Of a DNA stretch of 64,000 nucleotides, positions 37,580 to 50,000 are shown one piece after another. How positions within the stretch are numbered: the first letter of the stretch is position 1; every line of letters begins with the position of its first letter. A program made the position numbers and the translations under genes. This stretch comes from Isoetes taiwanensis (Eukaryota; Streptophyta; Lycopodiopsida; Isoetales; Isoetaceae). The notes under the pieces were generated by a model, which did not search any database, had not been told where the DNA came from, and saw only the letters and a program-made list of their open reading frames with translations. The stretch lies in assembly GCA_021234155.1 (NCBI GenBank), contig JAJEKV010000002.1, positions 6,579,266-6,643,265 on the forward strand, read 5' to 3'.

Positions 37580-38440
37580 CTACATGTGCGGGATTTTATT
37601 TTTCTTTCGGCTCAAGCGAGAAAGTTTGAGTTTCATTGCCAAGGCTGGCAAAATCATGGATCGTAGGGAAGTCACCAATAGAGATAGAAAATTATCGTCT
37701 CATGCCATCTCAATGATGCAAGATTCCGACAACTTGCAAAGCAAAATTTATATCTCAAGCTCATCCACCTTCACCGGTCAGAATCTCTGCTTGTGTCTCT
37801 CAAAAATTGAAGTTCGGCATTGTGATTTCTCCAAATCCTGGGGCAGATGCAAGATGCAGTGGGTAAATCTGTAGCAGATCTAGACACAGATTCATTAACA
37901 AACAGTGGTTTAGGCAAAGAATCAGAGCATTTAGGGCTTGCCGAGGAAGACATCAAATCAAAAAATAAAATATTGTTGGTTGCAGTGGTCATGCGTATAC
38001 TATAATTCTACCATAACTTTTCCAAAAGAGTCAACCCGCGCCACCAAAAAGGACTGGAGTCTGAAGGTCATGGAACATGTAACACTGTGCAAAGATGGAA
38101 AATTATTACCTTATGCCATTTCAGTGGGACAAAATTCTAACAGTGACAAAGCAGAATATGTAACTCAAGCTGATCTGCCCTATTTGTCTTATTCACCCAT
38201 TGGAATTTCTGCAGTTGGCCTTCAAACGTTGGAGCTTGGTATTGCCATTTCTCCAAATTCTGGGGCAGAGGCAGTTGAAAAATCTGTTAGAGCAGATCAG
38301 ATCCCATATGCAAAACAAATGGTCTTCTAATGAAACAGCTAGAGCTTTTAGAGGTTGCTGAGGAAGATGCCAAATCAAGAAGTGAAAATAACGTTGGTGG
38401 TATTGATGATGCATCTGCTAAAACGTTGGTTCTCCTACCA
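37580..38440 (+). pseudogene. Internally duplicated coding-like remnant
   Basis: Two related ~340-bp stretches (about 37640-37975 and 38090-38420) share words such as GCCATTTC/TCTCCAAAT(T/C)CTGGGGCAGA and GAGGAAGA(C/T)(A/G)(T/C)CAAATCA. The second contains ELGIAISPNSGAEAVEKSVR. This looks like a low-complexity exon that duplicated and decayed. It could be the end of the gene fragment before it, or part of an element gene. Confidence 0.35.
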
Positions 38441-38719
38441 GCTTTGCCAAAGAGTCAAACACTGCGACTAAAGATGGTACGAGTCTGAGATGTGACAGTT
38501 TCTCCAAATCATTGGAGTCACAGAAGAGGAACAATGCAGTGATTTTAAAGGAAGAACACAAGATAATACATCTTTGCATAATAATGTAGAGCACCATTCA
38601 CCTGATAAGGATTCAACTCTTCATTCTGGTTTCTTGTTTGGCATGGTTTGCCATCAAGGGACTGTCAACAGGAAATCAACAGAATCTGCTGATAAGGAGC
38701 TTCAAAAGAGATAATGGTG

Positions 38720-39672
38720 CGTGCATTTTTCCTGTCTTACAAGCTTAATGCTAAAAGATTCAATGAACTGTGAGCAAAGATAATTAAATATTGTCCTTTC
38801 TCTCGCCTAATTAAAAACAATGATCAATTTCAAAGTAAGATTGTCCTATATAATGAAACTTTTCAATTAAGAATCATTACCTACATCTTACTTTCTAATC
38901 AAACATGTTTTGAAGCATTTTATTGTGCTAATATATTAAGGTCAAATATCATGCTTCAATATCATATCAAACGATTTCACACAGGAAGCACTATTAAAAT
39001 CGTATACCATTTTGAAATCGTATCATAGAAAAAAAATCATACTAACAAAGTTAAACCATGTCAAATTTGCCACGTTATATACTGACCATTAATTATTGCA
39101 ATATATTCAAATAATTTACCAAGTCAATATACCGAGGGAGATAGATACGATTAAATACCATTCCATTAAACTTGATATACTAAGTATTAGTTCGTATCAT
39201 ACATTTTAAGTTGCTAGAAAAACTAACTGAAATGATTACGTTTTAATACCATGGAAAAAATAGGATAAAAAGCCATATTAGTATATTCAAATCGTTTACG
39301 TTTACCACGTTGTGTATTAGTGATTAATCACTGTAAAGTATCATGATAAGTAACCACTGTAAAGCATCATGATAATTATGCACTTAAAATTACCATGTCA
39401 ATATACTGAAGAGAGAAGATAGATATGATCAAATATCAGTCTACCAAACTTGACATACTAAACAATAGTATATATCATATAATTTAAGTTATTACAGAGA
39501 CCAATTAAAATTGCCATGTTTCAATGCCATGTTGGCTTATCACTTTAGAAAAATATGTTGATGAACTATATTAGATAACTAGACATGGTTTGTAAACTTT
39601 TGAACCCACTAACATGTACTGATTTATGGATTTGGTTTTCACCAATAAACCATAAAAAAAAAAATCATATTG
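38720..39672. repeat. Right subterminal region with ~105-bp direct repeats
   Basis: AT-rich. Two copies of a unit at about 39116-39215 and 39388-39494 share TTACCA(A/T)GTCAATATAC, GAGA(G)GATAGATA and AAACTTGA(T/C)ATACTAA. Repeats in this position are expected of CACTA elements. Confidence 0.6.
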
Positions 39673-39694
39673 GTTCATTTTTGGGGGCCTTGTG
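39673..39694. repeat. Right terminal inverted repeat of the CACTA-like element
   Basis: 22 bp ending GGGGGCCTTGTG, the inverted partner of 29150-29171, followed by the ATT target duplication at 39695-39697. Confidence 0.9.
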
Positions 39695-39697
39695 ATT

Positions 39698-40349
39698 CAC
39701 TAGCAATGCCATCAGGTCCAGGGGACTTGCATTTGCCAAAAGATCTCAAAACCTTAAGAATTTCGTCCTCAGCAGGAGGAACAGTAAATGAATCACCCAT
39801 AGTGTCAATAGAAGAAGGGATAATCTTATCTATCAGATCAAGGAATTTCCTCTCTCTTGAGGAGTTAATTTGTTGAGAGGTAACTTTAGAGAAAAGAGAG
39901 GCATAATTGTCATGAAAAAAGGATCTAATAATCTTTGGATCATCTAAGCATAATTCAGCATCGACTTCAGTAATAGAATTTCTGAGCAGTCTAGCTTTGG
40001 CTACTTTAAAAAAGAACCTTGAGCTACCACAATCCATTTCTTTGTTAAATTTGACTTTGCACTTGATTATTGAGCTTTTAGCTTCAATCTCCTCAATACT
40101 TTTGAGATAATTTTCAACTAATTCTTCACCCACTTGCAAGTTAAGATTGTAGGGATCTCCCTGCAGTAGGGATCTTATGCTTCTCATATGTGTCAACAAA
40201 TCCTCTTTTTCCTTCAATTTGGCAAGATGCTTCTTCTTTGACCATTCTTTAATCCAGCTTTTGGCCTTCTTGATCTTAGCATAAAAGCTTTTCATAGATT
40301 CTATTTGCAAAGTAGGTTGAGATTTGCCGATAGAATGCCTTGAAATCAT
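39698..40349 (-). pseudogene. LINE ORF2 linker between endonuclease and RT
   Basis: The frame runs MKSFYAKIKKAKSWIKEWSK through ESRFFFK-type sequence (SSRFFFKVAKARLLRNSI) to KCKSPGPDGIA, the conserved RT entry motif, where the CACTA-like element interrupts it. The last residues of the open frame (SQGPQK) come from the transposon terminus. Confidence 0.9.
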
Positions 40350-41120
40350 TCACAAATGACTCATTTTCAAGAAGAGCACAATTGAATTTGTAGGGGATAT
40401 TTCCATCTCTTGGAATTTGTGTCAATTGCCTGGTGCACAGGAATTGTGGTTGGTGATCAGAAATAATGTTCCCTTCATCACTTGTAACAAAACAATTATC
40501 CCAAAGAGAAGAGTTAGGACTGCAGACATAAAATCTATCAAGTGCACAATAGACCCTTTTGCCCCCTTTTTGTAGGAAGCTGTAGAAGAAGGGACATGCA
40601 CAAGGGAAGAATCAGAAATAAAGCTGTTCCAATTACATCTCTCAGAGGCAGACATATTAATATTATTCCCTAATTTCATGTTCCATGAAGGAATATTATT
40701 AAAATCACCACCAACAATCCAATCCGAGATAGTATTATTCTGCAACCAAGAGCTAATATCAGTCCAAAGCAACTCCCTATCCTTTGGGCAAGTAGGGGCA
40801 TAAATGTTAATGATACCAAAAACAGAATTTTGATATTTGAAGGTAACAGCTTGCCACAATTTGGAAGGGGAATTGAAGAAGCTAAGATGCTCAAGGCTTT
40901 TCCAGATCATAATGATGCCACCACTTCTACCAGTGGCCTCAATCCAGGTAGAGTGAGATCCAGGATAAATCCAGTCACCAAGATTAGAAGTTTCAAATTT
41001 AGGGAGTTTAAGCTCTTGAAGCAAGATCACATCAGCATTATAGTTCCTGATTTGAGAAATAGTTCTTCTCCTTTTAATAGGACCTTTAATTCCTCTAACA
41101 TTCCAAGATAAAATCCTCAT
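40350..41120 (-). pseudogene. LINE ORF2 AP endonuclease domain
   Basis: Starts MRILSWNVRGIKG, the usual plant L1 ORF2 start, and keeps QELK, GGIIMIW, NIYAP and GGDFNN. A frameshift near 40535 moves the C-terminal part; after it the expected catalytic SDHQPQ is readable in another frame near 40450. The domain nicks target DNA to prime reverse transcription. Inactive here because of the shift. Confidence 0.92.
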
Positions 41121-41289
41121 TATACTTTGAGCTTAGAAAATCAAGAAAAAAGGAAAAAGAACAGCAAAACAGAAAGTCAAGTATATTTCTTTTTCTTTTT
41201 CCCCTTTCTATATTTACTTCTAGCAAGAGTTGAATTATGTTTCTTATACTTAGACAAGGCATTGGGTCTAGAGGTTTTAGATTTGGCAG

Positions 41290-41661
41290 TTAATCCAGCA
41301 TTAGAGCATTCAACAAGAAATTTATCCCCTTCCCAATTTTCTTTGTCATTTGCATTTTCATTTTCATCTTCACTAATATCTGAGGTCCTCCAGGAATGAA
41401 TTCAAACATTCTATTTTTAGGAGAGTCAGAAAGATTTAAAACATTATGCATAAAAGATGGGGAAAGAGAAGAAACATGACCTGGATTGCCATTATCCTCA
41501 GGCTGAGTTAGGTCTTCTTGCAGGACAACAACATTTTCTTGACTGGAATCAACTGTCTTGTTCTTGTCACTAGCCACCCAATTGTTGTCATAAGTCAGAC
41601 CAGTTACGTCCCTTTCTGGAGTATCTTGTACAATTTCTTCATCCATAAGATTATCTTGCAT
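41290..41661 (-). pseudogene. LINE ORF1 acidic C-terminal part
   Basis: A 123-codon frame rich in Asp, Glu, Asn and Ser (EEIVQDTPERDVTG, SLSPSFMHNVLNLSDSPKN) lies between ORF1 and ORF2 on the same strand. It is best read as the C-terminal part of ORF1, separated from 43123-41792 by a frame break and short gap. No domain recognised. Confidence 0.55.
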
Positions 41662-41791
41662 TTAATTGTTAGGCTTTTTGTGAGGCCCTCTTGCAAAGAT
41701 GCAATTTGCCGAAAGCAATATCAAATGCAATATTTGATGTTGGGGGAGGATGGGGCTGGTGAAAGATCAATAATTGGGGATTGTCCAAGGT

Positions 41792-43123
41792 TCAGCTTGC
41801 CTTCACATTGCTCAACAAAACTTCCAAATCAAGTTTAGGGTTAAGGTTAGCTAATACCTGGAACTGGTTAGAAATACCAATTAAGTGATCAGTAGCCATC
41901 TGAGATTCTTCTTCATGAACAGAACTTGATTCAACAACATTTTTTGGGAGAATAATTTGATTGTTCTCCATTGATATATCAGGAATAAGAGCAGGAACAA
42001 CTTCCACCAGAGTATCTTTGGCAATCATAGGCTGTTCTTTTTCCAACCGAATTTGTTTCAGAGATTTACCATGTTTATTTTTCTTGTTTAATGGACCATT
42101 CTTAACCATATAGGAGTTGAGAATATCAGCATTCTCCTTATTCTTGGCAGAGTACTTAGCATCCATAATAATTTTGTTCAATGTGTCATGAAGATTACTG
42201 ACCTTTGCCAAGCTGTTATCCTTTTCAGTGATTTTGGCAGAATTTTCATGATTTTGCAACACATTGACTTGCTGAGATTTACCATTCTTAAAGGTCTTCA
42301 CAAAGTCACCCCTAGTCTTTCCATTATTAGATGCTTCCCCATTCTTGAGTTCCGCTTCTCTTAACTGCTTTCTCCTTTGAATTCTTTTGTAGCTGCCATT
42401 TACTTTAGTCCACTGAAAATTACTATCTTTGGAGATAATGCATAGGTCACTAAGGTTCCTCTCAAAACCTTGATGATCAATAACTGATCCTTTTGAATTT
42501 TGCATTATCTGCTGACTATTGACCTCCTGACTGATATTGACTTTTTGCTTGACCTGCTCATTGACTCGACAGTTATCAGATAACTTTACAGGAACACTCA
42601 AATTCTGCTCACTAGTAGCTGAGAGTTCCTTGCAGGAATCATACCAAAAGTGTCTAACTTTACAATTTTGGCACTGAGGTGGCAAACCTGACCATCTCAA
42701 ATCTAGAGAGGCTACTTTTCCAAAAACATCTTGAAAAGGAATGTGGAGGGGAATATCTTTGGAAATATCAAGCTGGACAATGGAGCGGGGTGGCCTATAA
42801 GGGGAGAATTCCGTGCAAATGTAAGAACCAATTGAGTCAAATAGAAGTTTTAGACAATCTTCATTCCAGTATATAGGGTTTAAGCCATGAAGAGTGGTAG
42901 AAGCAACACAAAGATTGTCCAAATTGGCTACTTCAAATTTGGGATCCCATTTGAGAAAGGTAAGTTGGAAGGATTCGAGAGCCATGGGACCATGATTTAG
43001 AAGAAAATTGGCAGATCTTTTACTGCCACATTCAATCATAATATATGGAAAGTGAAGCCAGTAAACAGCATTGATCAGCATACCTTGATATTTCCTTTCC
43101 TTAGAAAACATATTTGACTTCAT
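41792..43123 (-). CDS. LINE ORF1 protein (gag-like, zinc knuckle)
   Basis: 443 codons, intact. Residues ~1-120 fit the plant L1 ORF1 N-terminal domain that binds RNA. Residues 151-164 (CQNCKVRHFWYDSC) form a zinc-knuckle variant with spacing 2-3-5 instead of the usual 2-4-4. The rest is polar and Lys/Asn/Ser-rich, with the basic stretch RIQRRKQLREAELK. ORF1 proteins coat LINE RNA. Confidence 0.85.
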   Translation of the reverse strand: MKSNMFSKERKYQGMLINAVYWLHFPYIMIECGSKRSANFLLNHGPMALESFQLTFLKWDPKFEVANLDNLCVASTTLHGLNPIYWNEDCLKLLFDSIGSYICTEFSPYRPPRSIVQLDISKDIPLHIPFQDVFGKVASLDLRWSGLPPQCQNCKVRHFWYDSCKELSATSEQNLSVPVKLSDNCRVNEQVKQKVNISQEVNSQQIMQNSKGSVIDHQGFERNLSDLCIISKDSNFQWTKVNGSYKRIQRRKQLREAELKNGEASNNGKTRGDFVKTFKNGKSQQVNVLQNHENSAKITEKDNSLAKVSNLHDTLNKIIMDAKYSAKNKENADILNSYMVKNGPLNKKNKHGKSLKQIRLEKEQPMIAKDTLVEVVPALIPDISMENNQIILPKNVVESSSVHEEESQMATDHLIGISNQFQVLANLNPKLDLEVLLSNVKAS

Positions 43124-43872
43124 GTAAAAACATTAAATAGTATGAAAGTGAGTTCCCACTATTTCATAATGAACAGCAGAGATATCAACTGCCCAATAAC
43201 TTGAACACACTAAAGATGTAAAATTGCTTACAAGACATACTTGGGATGGCCTTACAAGGCTCTTCCTTGGCTTCTACTATCCATGTAGATCCTTTATAGT
43301 TTACAATCTCTTGAGATAAAACCCAATGACATATCCTTCGGTGTATTGTTCGCCATATAGACATACAGGTTGTCATTTGGTTGAAGATGCTAAGAAGGCA
43401 AACAAAAGGCCAGATGTTGGTAATATACCAATGAAAGGCCATATGTATTATAGACCATGAAGAGTTAATAACGTGCACTAGACATTGGTTGTGGCGAAGG
43501 GTGACTATAAATGTTTGGAAACTCAAATTTGAACTTTGGACCAAGGTTAAATCTCACAGTACAGTTTGGTTCATTTGGAAGAGTATACATTGATGCAGCA
43601 AGATAATATCTTCCATAGATGCCTTTGAAAGCAACAACTTCATATTTTCCAATCCTTAGAAAATATATCTGACTTCCTGTAAAAACATTAAACAGTATGG
43701 AAGTGAGTTGCCACTATTTCATAATGAACAGAAGAGATATCAACTGCCCAATAACTTGAACGCACTAAAGATGCAAAATTGCTTACAAGATATACTTGGG
43801 ACGGGCTTAGAAAGCTCTTCCTTGGCTTCTACTGTCCAGACAGATCCTTTATAGTTTACAATCTCTTGAGGT
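43083..43872. repeat. 233-bp direct repeat at the LINE 5' end
   Basis: 43083-43315 and 43640-43872 are about 90% alike (shared ...CAACTGCCCAATAACTTGAA... and ATCCTTTATAGTTTACAATC). The first copy includes the ORF1 start; in the second the ATG is AGG. This fits tandem 5' UTR units of a LINE, or a partial copy. Confidence 0.8.
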
Positions 43873-46800
43873 GGTTCTGCAGTATGTCAGTATGCCCTAC
43901 TGGCCTGCAGAAGTAAAATACATCAGTATTCAGAAAATAATTTTAAGTAGTTGTGGATGGCTTCCTCCTCAGGGACCTCCACGCACGAGGACGGATAAAA
44001 CTTAACTAGCATCATGACTTGGTCAGGTTGTTCGACCATAGTGTAGGGTTGTTGAAGAAGGTTAAGCTTTATCAAAAAGCGCTCAGAGAGATGGAAGATG
44101 GGGTATGGTATCCCAAGAACGCAACGTTGTACAAAGGCCCGTTTCAACTAACAAAGAGCTTCGAATTTTGCAGGGGTTCGGTAGCTAAATGCTCTCCAAG
44201 CTCGGCGAAGATTTGGGGTATATTGAGGGTGCTATAGCTTTGAGTCGTGCGGGTACGTGCCATGTTCATGGGCGCTAGGTGAAAGAGAGGTGCGGAAGGA
44301 GGCGTTAGGTGATAATGGTGGCGTAGGGCACTAGTAGAGGCGAGGCGCTTAGAGCTTCAACTCCAGCGGCTATGGCAGATGGACAAGACGAGGCATTCGG
44401 CAGAAGAAAAGTAAAAAAATATAACCGTCACTTTTTAATTAAAGATTCAAGATTTTTGAAAAAAAAAATTTTAAATAATTTTTTTTTTAAACGGCGGCGG
44501 GGGAATACGGCCTTTGCGGATTATACATGCATGTTTAGAATTCCGAGATGCTCGACTAGAGCGGGAAGATATGGTATTTGACCCTTTTTTGTTTCGGTCT
44601 TGGGATAACGATGTCCTTAAAGTAATTGGACCATGCCCGACACGTTGGAGCAAAAATTCGTCCATCCGAGCTACCTGGAGAAAGTTATGGCGCTTGCAAA
44701 ACACGAGCCTCTGGCTCCACCATCTGAACCTCACCACTCTACTATAGAACACTCTCCTACTCAACTAAGTTATTCCTCCTATAACTAGGTCAACCCACAT
44801 GCTAACTACAAAGTTGGAATACTTTAACCTAAGAAAAAAAATCTGATCAACTAACAAGTTAGACTATGGCGGTCTGCAATGATTTGGTCTACCAAAATCA
44901 TGCTACGATACCAACGCGGACGCTCCCAGAATCTATATGATGCTCCCATCGTACAAATACGGGAACTCCCCTCCCATGGCGACTACATCACCATGGTAAG
45001 GCCCTCCGTCATAATCGGACTACTTGGGATGGCCAAGTGTCCGGGCGAGGAACAGAAGGTGTCATTCGTCCCATGTCCTCTATGAAAAATCCTATACAGC
45101 GAAAGTATACACACATGTTAGCATACAACAATCATGCTAGAATAATATACCACCACGAAGGGTGGCCCATCCATCATCATCAACGAGAGCCAATACAACC
45201 ATAATAACATAAGCTACATATCATAACAAGGCGCTACCCGAGGCTCAGACTCCAAGGGGTCAACTGACGGCCAGACCTTAAGATAACAACAGACAGAGGT
45301 ATAACATGGCATTGGCTGACATAAGACAATGGCTAGGGTAGTCCACTCCATCCGCCCCTCCTGTGCACACTTTGGAAGATATTTGAATCATGCTATGCGT
45401 GTTTGTAGCCCTCCCGAGACCTTAATTCAAGGAATCACCCTATGGGACTACTCAGGATTACATCTCCCCGGTCCGATGAGGCAGGTCAGAGAAGCTTCTC
45501 CTCTCGGATCACAACGGTTCCCTAGGTGTGCTAGAGGATACCTGCCACACCTGCAGCACCCGTATCCGTACCTGACTTACCCCCCTAAATCTACACAAAG
45601 TCGAGGACATCCATAACGGAGGAGATGTCAGGCCCATACCTGGCCCACACACAGTGACCGACTATAGGCCTAGCACACTATAGGAGCCCCCAGAGTATGC
45701 GCTCAACAAGGCTCCTCCGATTCCCGGTTGTGCGTTGTTTGGTCTTTGAATCACATCATAGCATCCTCAGCCAGGTTGGTTCTTGTGCACAGGCCGCATA
45801 TATTGGGTATTAAGGGGTCTAGCTAGGAAACATCTCTAGTTCTAAGAGGCTTTCAGGTATCTACCCTTCCCTTAATCCCGATACACGGAGGGAGCAAAAA
45901 GAAAGAATATAAACACCATCTAAGTGTCCATCATCATCCAAAACAACATACGAAAGACAATTTAACCATTCCATTTAGTCAAAGAAGTGTTAGCGGAGAT
46001 AGAAGCTATCTAGGGACTAACCAGTCTCTTGGCTGGAGCCATTATCACGAAAGGTCTCCATACTTTGGGTCTGTTGGCAAGAACTGGCAAAAACTGGTAG
46101 TTGCTCCTCCTCTACTCTTCCCAATTCGAATTTGGGGCAAAAATGGGGGTAGGACCCCTATTTCTCCACCCAAATTAGCAAGTCCTACTTGGCCAATCGA
46201 GTTAGGCCAGGTGTCACTCCCCTATTGGTGCCATTTAACTAATTATACCCTAATTAGCATAATTAGGTTAATTATCCCCTAATTTTATTAGCATAGCTAA
46301 TAAAATCCATTTAAGTGAATCTAAGTTATCCCCTATTGACTCTTAAGGGTTTACCTACGTGTCATGGTATGTATACATATACCGTATAAATACCTAAAAC
46401 GTCACATAAAACGCCTTTAACTTAAAAAAATTGAAGCGAAACTCTGAAAGCCCTTTAACTTAAAAAAAATTGAAGCGGAACTCCGAAAACCCTTCTCTGT
46501 ACCTGATTGCTCCTATAAAACGCTTCCTGGATCGACTGTAGTCCTTCCTCAATTGCCAATTGCAAAGAAAACCGCCGGACGAAGAGCTACGAACAAAAAT
46601 AATTTCCTTTTCTGGAAATAGCTCTTCAAGAAGAGCCATAGAAATTTAATTCTAAGAATTAATTGCCAGTGGATATCTTCCATCCAAAAAAATTATATTC
46701 TTGTGGAAACCCTTTCGTGTTTTAGTGAGGAAACCCTTCCGGATTACAGGGAAATTTGGAAGGGTTTCCACATTGAAACTTGAAAGTGTTTCAATTTTTT

Positions 46801-46900
46801 TTTTTAATAATTTTTTTTAATAAGTCCAATCGGGGGGAGATAGTATATCAACGTTTAAAATTTCTTTAATAAACTTCATTATTTTATTTGACATATGATA
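43873..46900. other. Intergenic, 3 kb without a recognised gene
   Basis: The region has short frames only. It contains an A/T homopolymer block at 44459-44490, a ~35-bp direct repeat at about 46415-46490 (AACTTAAAAAAATTGAAGCG twice), a TATAAATA word at 46385 and a homopolymer-rich stretch at 46796-46822. The 44900-45900 part has a mixed composition like retrotransposon LTR or spacer DNA, but no termini or primer site were found. Confidence 0.45.
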
Positions 46901-47022
46901 CAATTTATACAACTGGTAATAATGTACACTCGGTTCAGAAATTCCAATAATAATATAAAGACCCCACCAATGGGGTTATACTCTTTATAACTATATTCAA
47001 AGATTGAGCATCCTTTATCATG

Positions 47023-50000
47023 TCATTGGTATGTAGGACCAAAATATTTTGTAAGAGTAGTTTCCTGGCGGCAATGCGCATGAAGCACTTTATAAACCTC
47101 TATCAACAAGTTGGGGAACCGTGCTCGAAAATATGCTTCATATCCCTCTGGTTGAGGACCAAGAATGTTCTAATAGAAAAAGAAAAAAGCTTTACAATCA
47201 ACATTTTGCAAAGAAACATCTGTAATAGCTTATCACAAATCTAGCACTAAAGTTTGTACATCACATACCTGGATATGTATAGGCAACTCCTTATAATGAT
47301 TCGACTTGTTGCGAATGAGTCTTAGAATATCACGTACACTGTCATAGGTATACCGCCTATAACGCCCAGAATTATCTATCAATTCACTATGTAGTTTGAT
47401 ATCCCATGTTCCTCCCAATGCTGTGCTTGAAACAGCCTCTAATGAAGCTAATACAACTGATGAACTTTGTCTGTTTTCTAATTCAACACAATCACTTGCA
47501 TCCTTCAAAAAAGATAATCTCATTTCAGCTGTCCAAAAAAAGGGGTGATATAGTGCCTCAGAGGCTGACAACCTACATCAAATATTCAATATAGCATTGG
47601 TTAGTATATTGATCCATATTTATGGCATATTACAAAACTGTTTATACCTTTTTTTTGGATCAGAAGACAACAAGTTTTCAATAAGATGTTTTGCCTCTGG
47701 ATAATCTTGGATTCGAAAAAGATCTGTTGTATCTTGAATAATATTATTGTCGCGTTCATATATATTGTCTCCAAACGGATGATGTCCACCTGTAAGGCAG
47801 AAGAAGACAATACATCCAAAACTAAACATGTCAACAGAGCGTGTCTGTCGTTCCTCTAGAAGTTGTTCCTTTGATTGCCATCCAGACGTACCCACTCCTA
47901 TTGCCAGAATATATTAAACATGTTAAGCATATGCAAAAGAAAAGCTGCAAAAATATATTAAAAAAATTAACAGTATCCAACTTAAGATACACGCAACGAG
48001 AGGGAAAGGGGAGGAGGATGGGGAGTGGCAGGGAGGTATTAGCTTCACATATATGCATGCTAGAAATATCTATAAAGGAAAATGAAGTATGTCATTATAT
48101 TAGCTTAGCTATTTCAAAATAAGAAATAAGAAAATAGTAATGCCAACCTTTAGTCACAGATTCAAGATGGGATGCTCCATTCATTAAACGCTTACTGAGA
48201 CCCATGTCCGATATCTTCGCAATCATCTTAAATCCGGATTAAAGCTGATCAGGACATTATGTGGTTTTAAATCCCTGTGTAAATACCCTTTGCCATGAAG
48301 ATATGACAACCCTCTTGCCACATGCCTGTAAAAGAAAACCTTATAGGTTAACAATGGAAGCGATACAAACCTTCTACGTCATGTGCAACACATATATGTT
48401 CTATCATCTCTAACAAATAGGTTATGATTATTTCGTTCTGGTGTATCTATAGTGTTTATGTGATGCAGGAATAACTTTCAAAATTGATCAGCAACTTCCA
48501 GATAGAACCAATCCTTATAATCAATAAGGACTAAATTACCTTATCAATTTTATCAAGGACGCAGAAGGTTGATAATTATCCCATAACTTTCGTTGTATAT
48601 CATTTTCCTGGAATATGGCAGATATATGCACAGAACTTCCATTGTTCCCATTCGTTTTTTGAATTGACTCATCTGGACTTGAAAAAAGGATCAAATCATT
48701 CAGATTGAAGTTGCATCGTTCAAGTGCAACATATACAAAATGTGCATCTTTCTTCATTGTATAGTACCGGACAACATTCTTATGTGCATCAGAGTCGATC
48801 AAAGCCTTAATCTCCTTCTCAGCTTTCTCATGAAAATGTAACAATAAGCGTTTTACAGCCACCTCCCTTTTGCCATAGGTACCTTCGTAAACTAGGGTTC
48901 CGTGGCTTCCATATCCAATAACATGTTCACTTATTAACAATCTATCATCAAAGTCAGAAGGTCGCAGTGATTTTTCAATCTCCGGTGAACTATCACTGTC
49001 TTTTAATGATACTTTATTCTGGAAAATTTGCTCCTGAAAGCCAATTTTCAGAGGTAAAAGTAATTGTCTATCATCTGATGTGGTATTTTCCAGCACTTGC
49101 TCATGATTTCCAGTGACTTTGCGGACTTTTCTGCGTCTCGAATTCCCAACACGCCTTGCTTGTTTCGTGGCCTGCTGTCTATTGAACAATTTTTTGAACA
49201 CTGCAGCTACACCAAACAATATAGTCGCAAAACATACAAGGGCTGTGACTGCACGAAACATATATGCACTGCCATATGCAATGTTTCTCCCCTTGTAAAA
49301 CCCAATGGCTGTGTTCACATCATTTGTTAAGCTCGTTTGCTCTTCAGCCTGGTCTCCTAATTCAATCATGGGAGGAGGAGCAGGGAGTCCAAGCGGGAGA
49401 GTAGGAGTGTCCAACTTCCCTGTATGTTCAAACCTTTTCAAGAGTTCCTTTAGAGCAGGGTCTGTATGAGAAAAAATAGAAACTTGTTCAAGTTTAAAGG
49501 GTACTTTTCCTATATCAGGGTCTAACAAGCTTTCATTTCCACCTAATCTTGGAGGCACGCTCACTTCTTTTCCTGCATAGAAGGTTAATATTTCTCCATA
49601 ACTATGATTCCATCTTGAATGTCCAGTCAATAAGTCAAGAGCCCGAATTGAATAATCTGTTCTCAAAATAAGAACCATATTTGACGCATCGTAGCTGTCA
49701 ACACCAGGTGGCATGAGCCTTTCAAGGTCTTCCTTAGCCACTACGGAACCATCTTGAACAAAATCATGGGTTTTATGGTCTTTACCCGACATGTCAATCT
49801 TTTTTACCAACACACCCGTGATAGTATTTACAAAGAACGCTGTTGTAGAGCTTGACCCTATGATAATGCCTCCATCGTTTGTCACTACTGGACTTTGATT
49901 AATAATTTTTTTTAAAGATTCATGTGCATTCTGCATAAAAAATTAACTATTTCAGATTTGAATAAAAAAGCACTTCCATGCAACTCAATCTTTCGCATAG

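Larger units (their letters stand above)
29150..39694. mobile_element. CACTA-like DNA transposon nested in the LINE (10.5 kb)
   Basis: The ends are inverted copies of a 22-bp terminus with one mismatch, beginning CACA(A/T)GG and containing GGCCCCCAAAAATGAAC. Both sides carry a 3-bp duplication ATT (29147-29149 and 39695-39697). Removing the element and one ATT rejoins the LINE reading frame, which proves the boundaries. A CAC start, 3-bp duplication and repeated AT-rich subterminal regions fit the CACTA/EnSpm superfamily. Internal content is transposase-like remains, satellite arrays and apparent host gene fragments. Confidence 0.87.
39695..43872 (-). mobile_element. L1-type LINE, 5' part (5' UTR, ORF1, endonuclease)
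   Basis: The 5' half of the LINE whose RT lies at 25827-29146. In order on the minus strand it has a duplicated 5' segment, ORF1, a short acidic ORF1 tail, the AP endonuclease and the linker to the RT. Without the nested transposon the element is about 7.5 kb, normal for plant L1 elements. Confidence 0.88.

Noticed and set aside
25827-43872. Two separate LINEs
   Set aside because: The halves fit together exactly at the ATT duplication and the linker frame is restored, so they are one element split by insertion.
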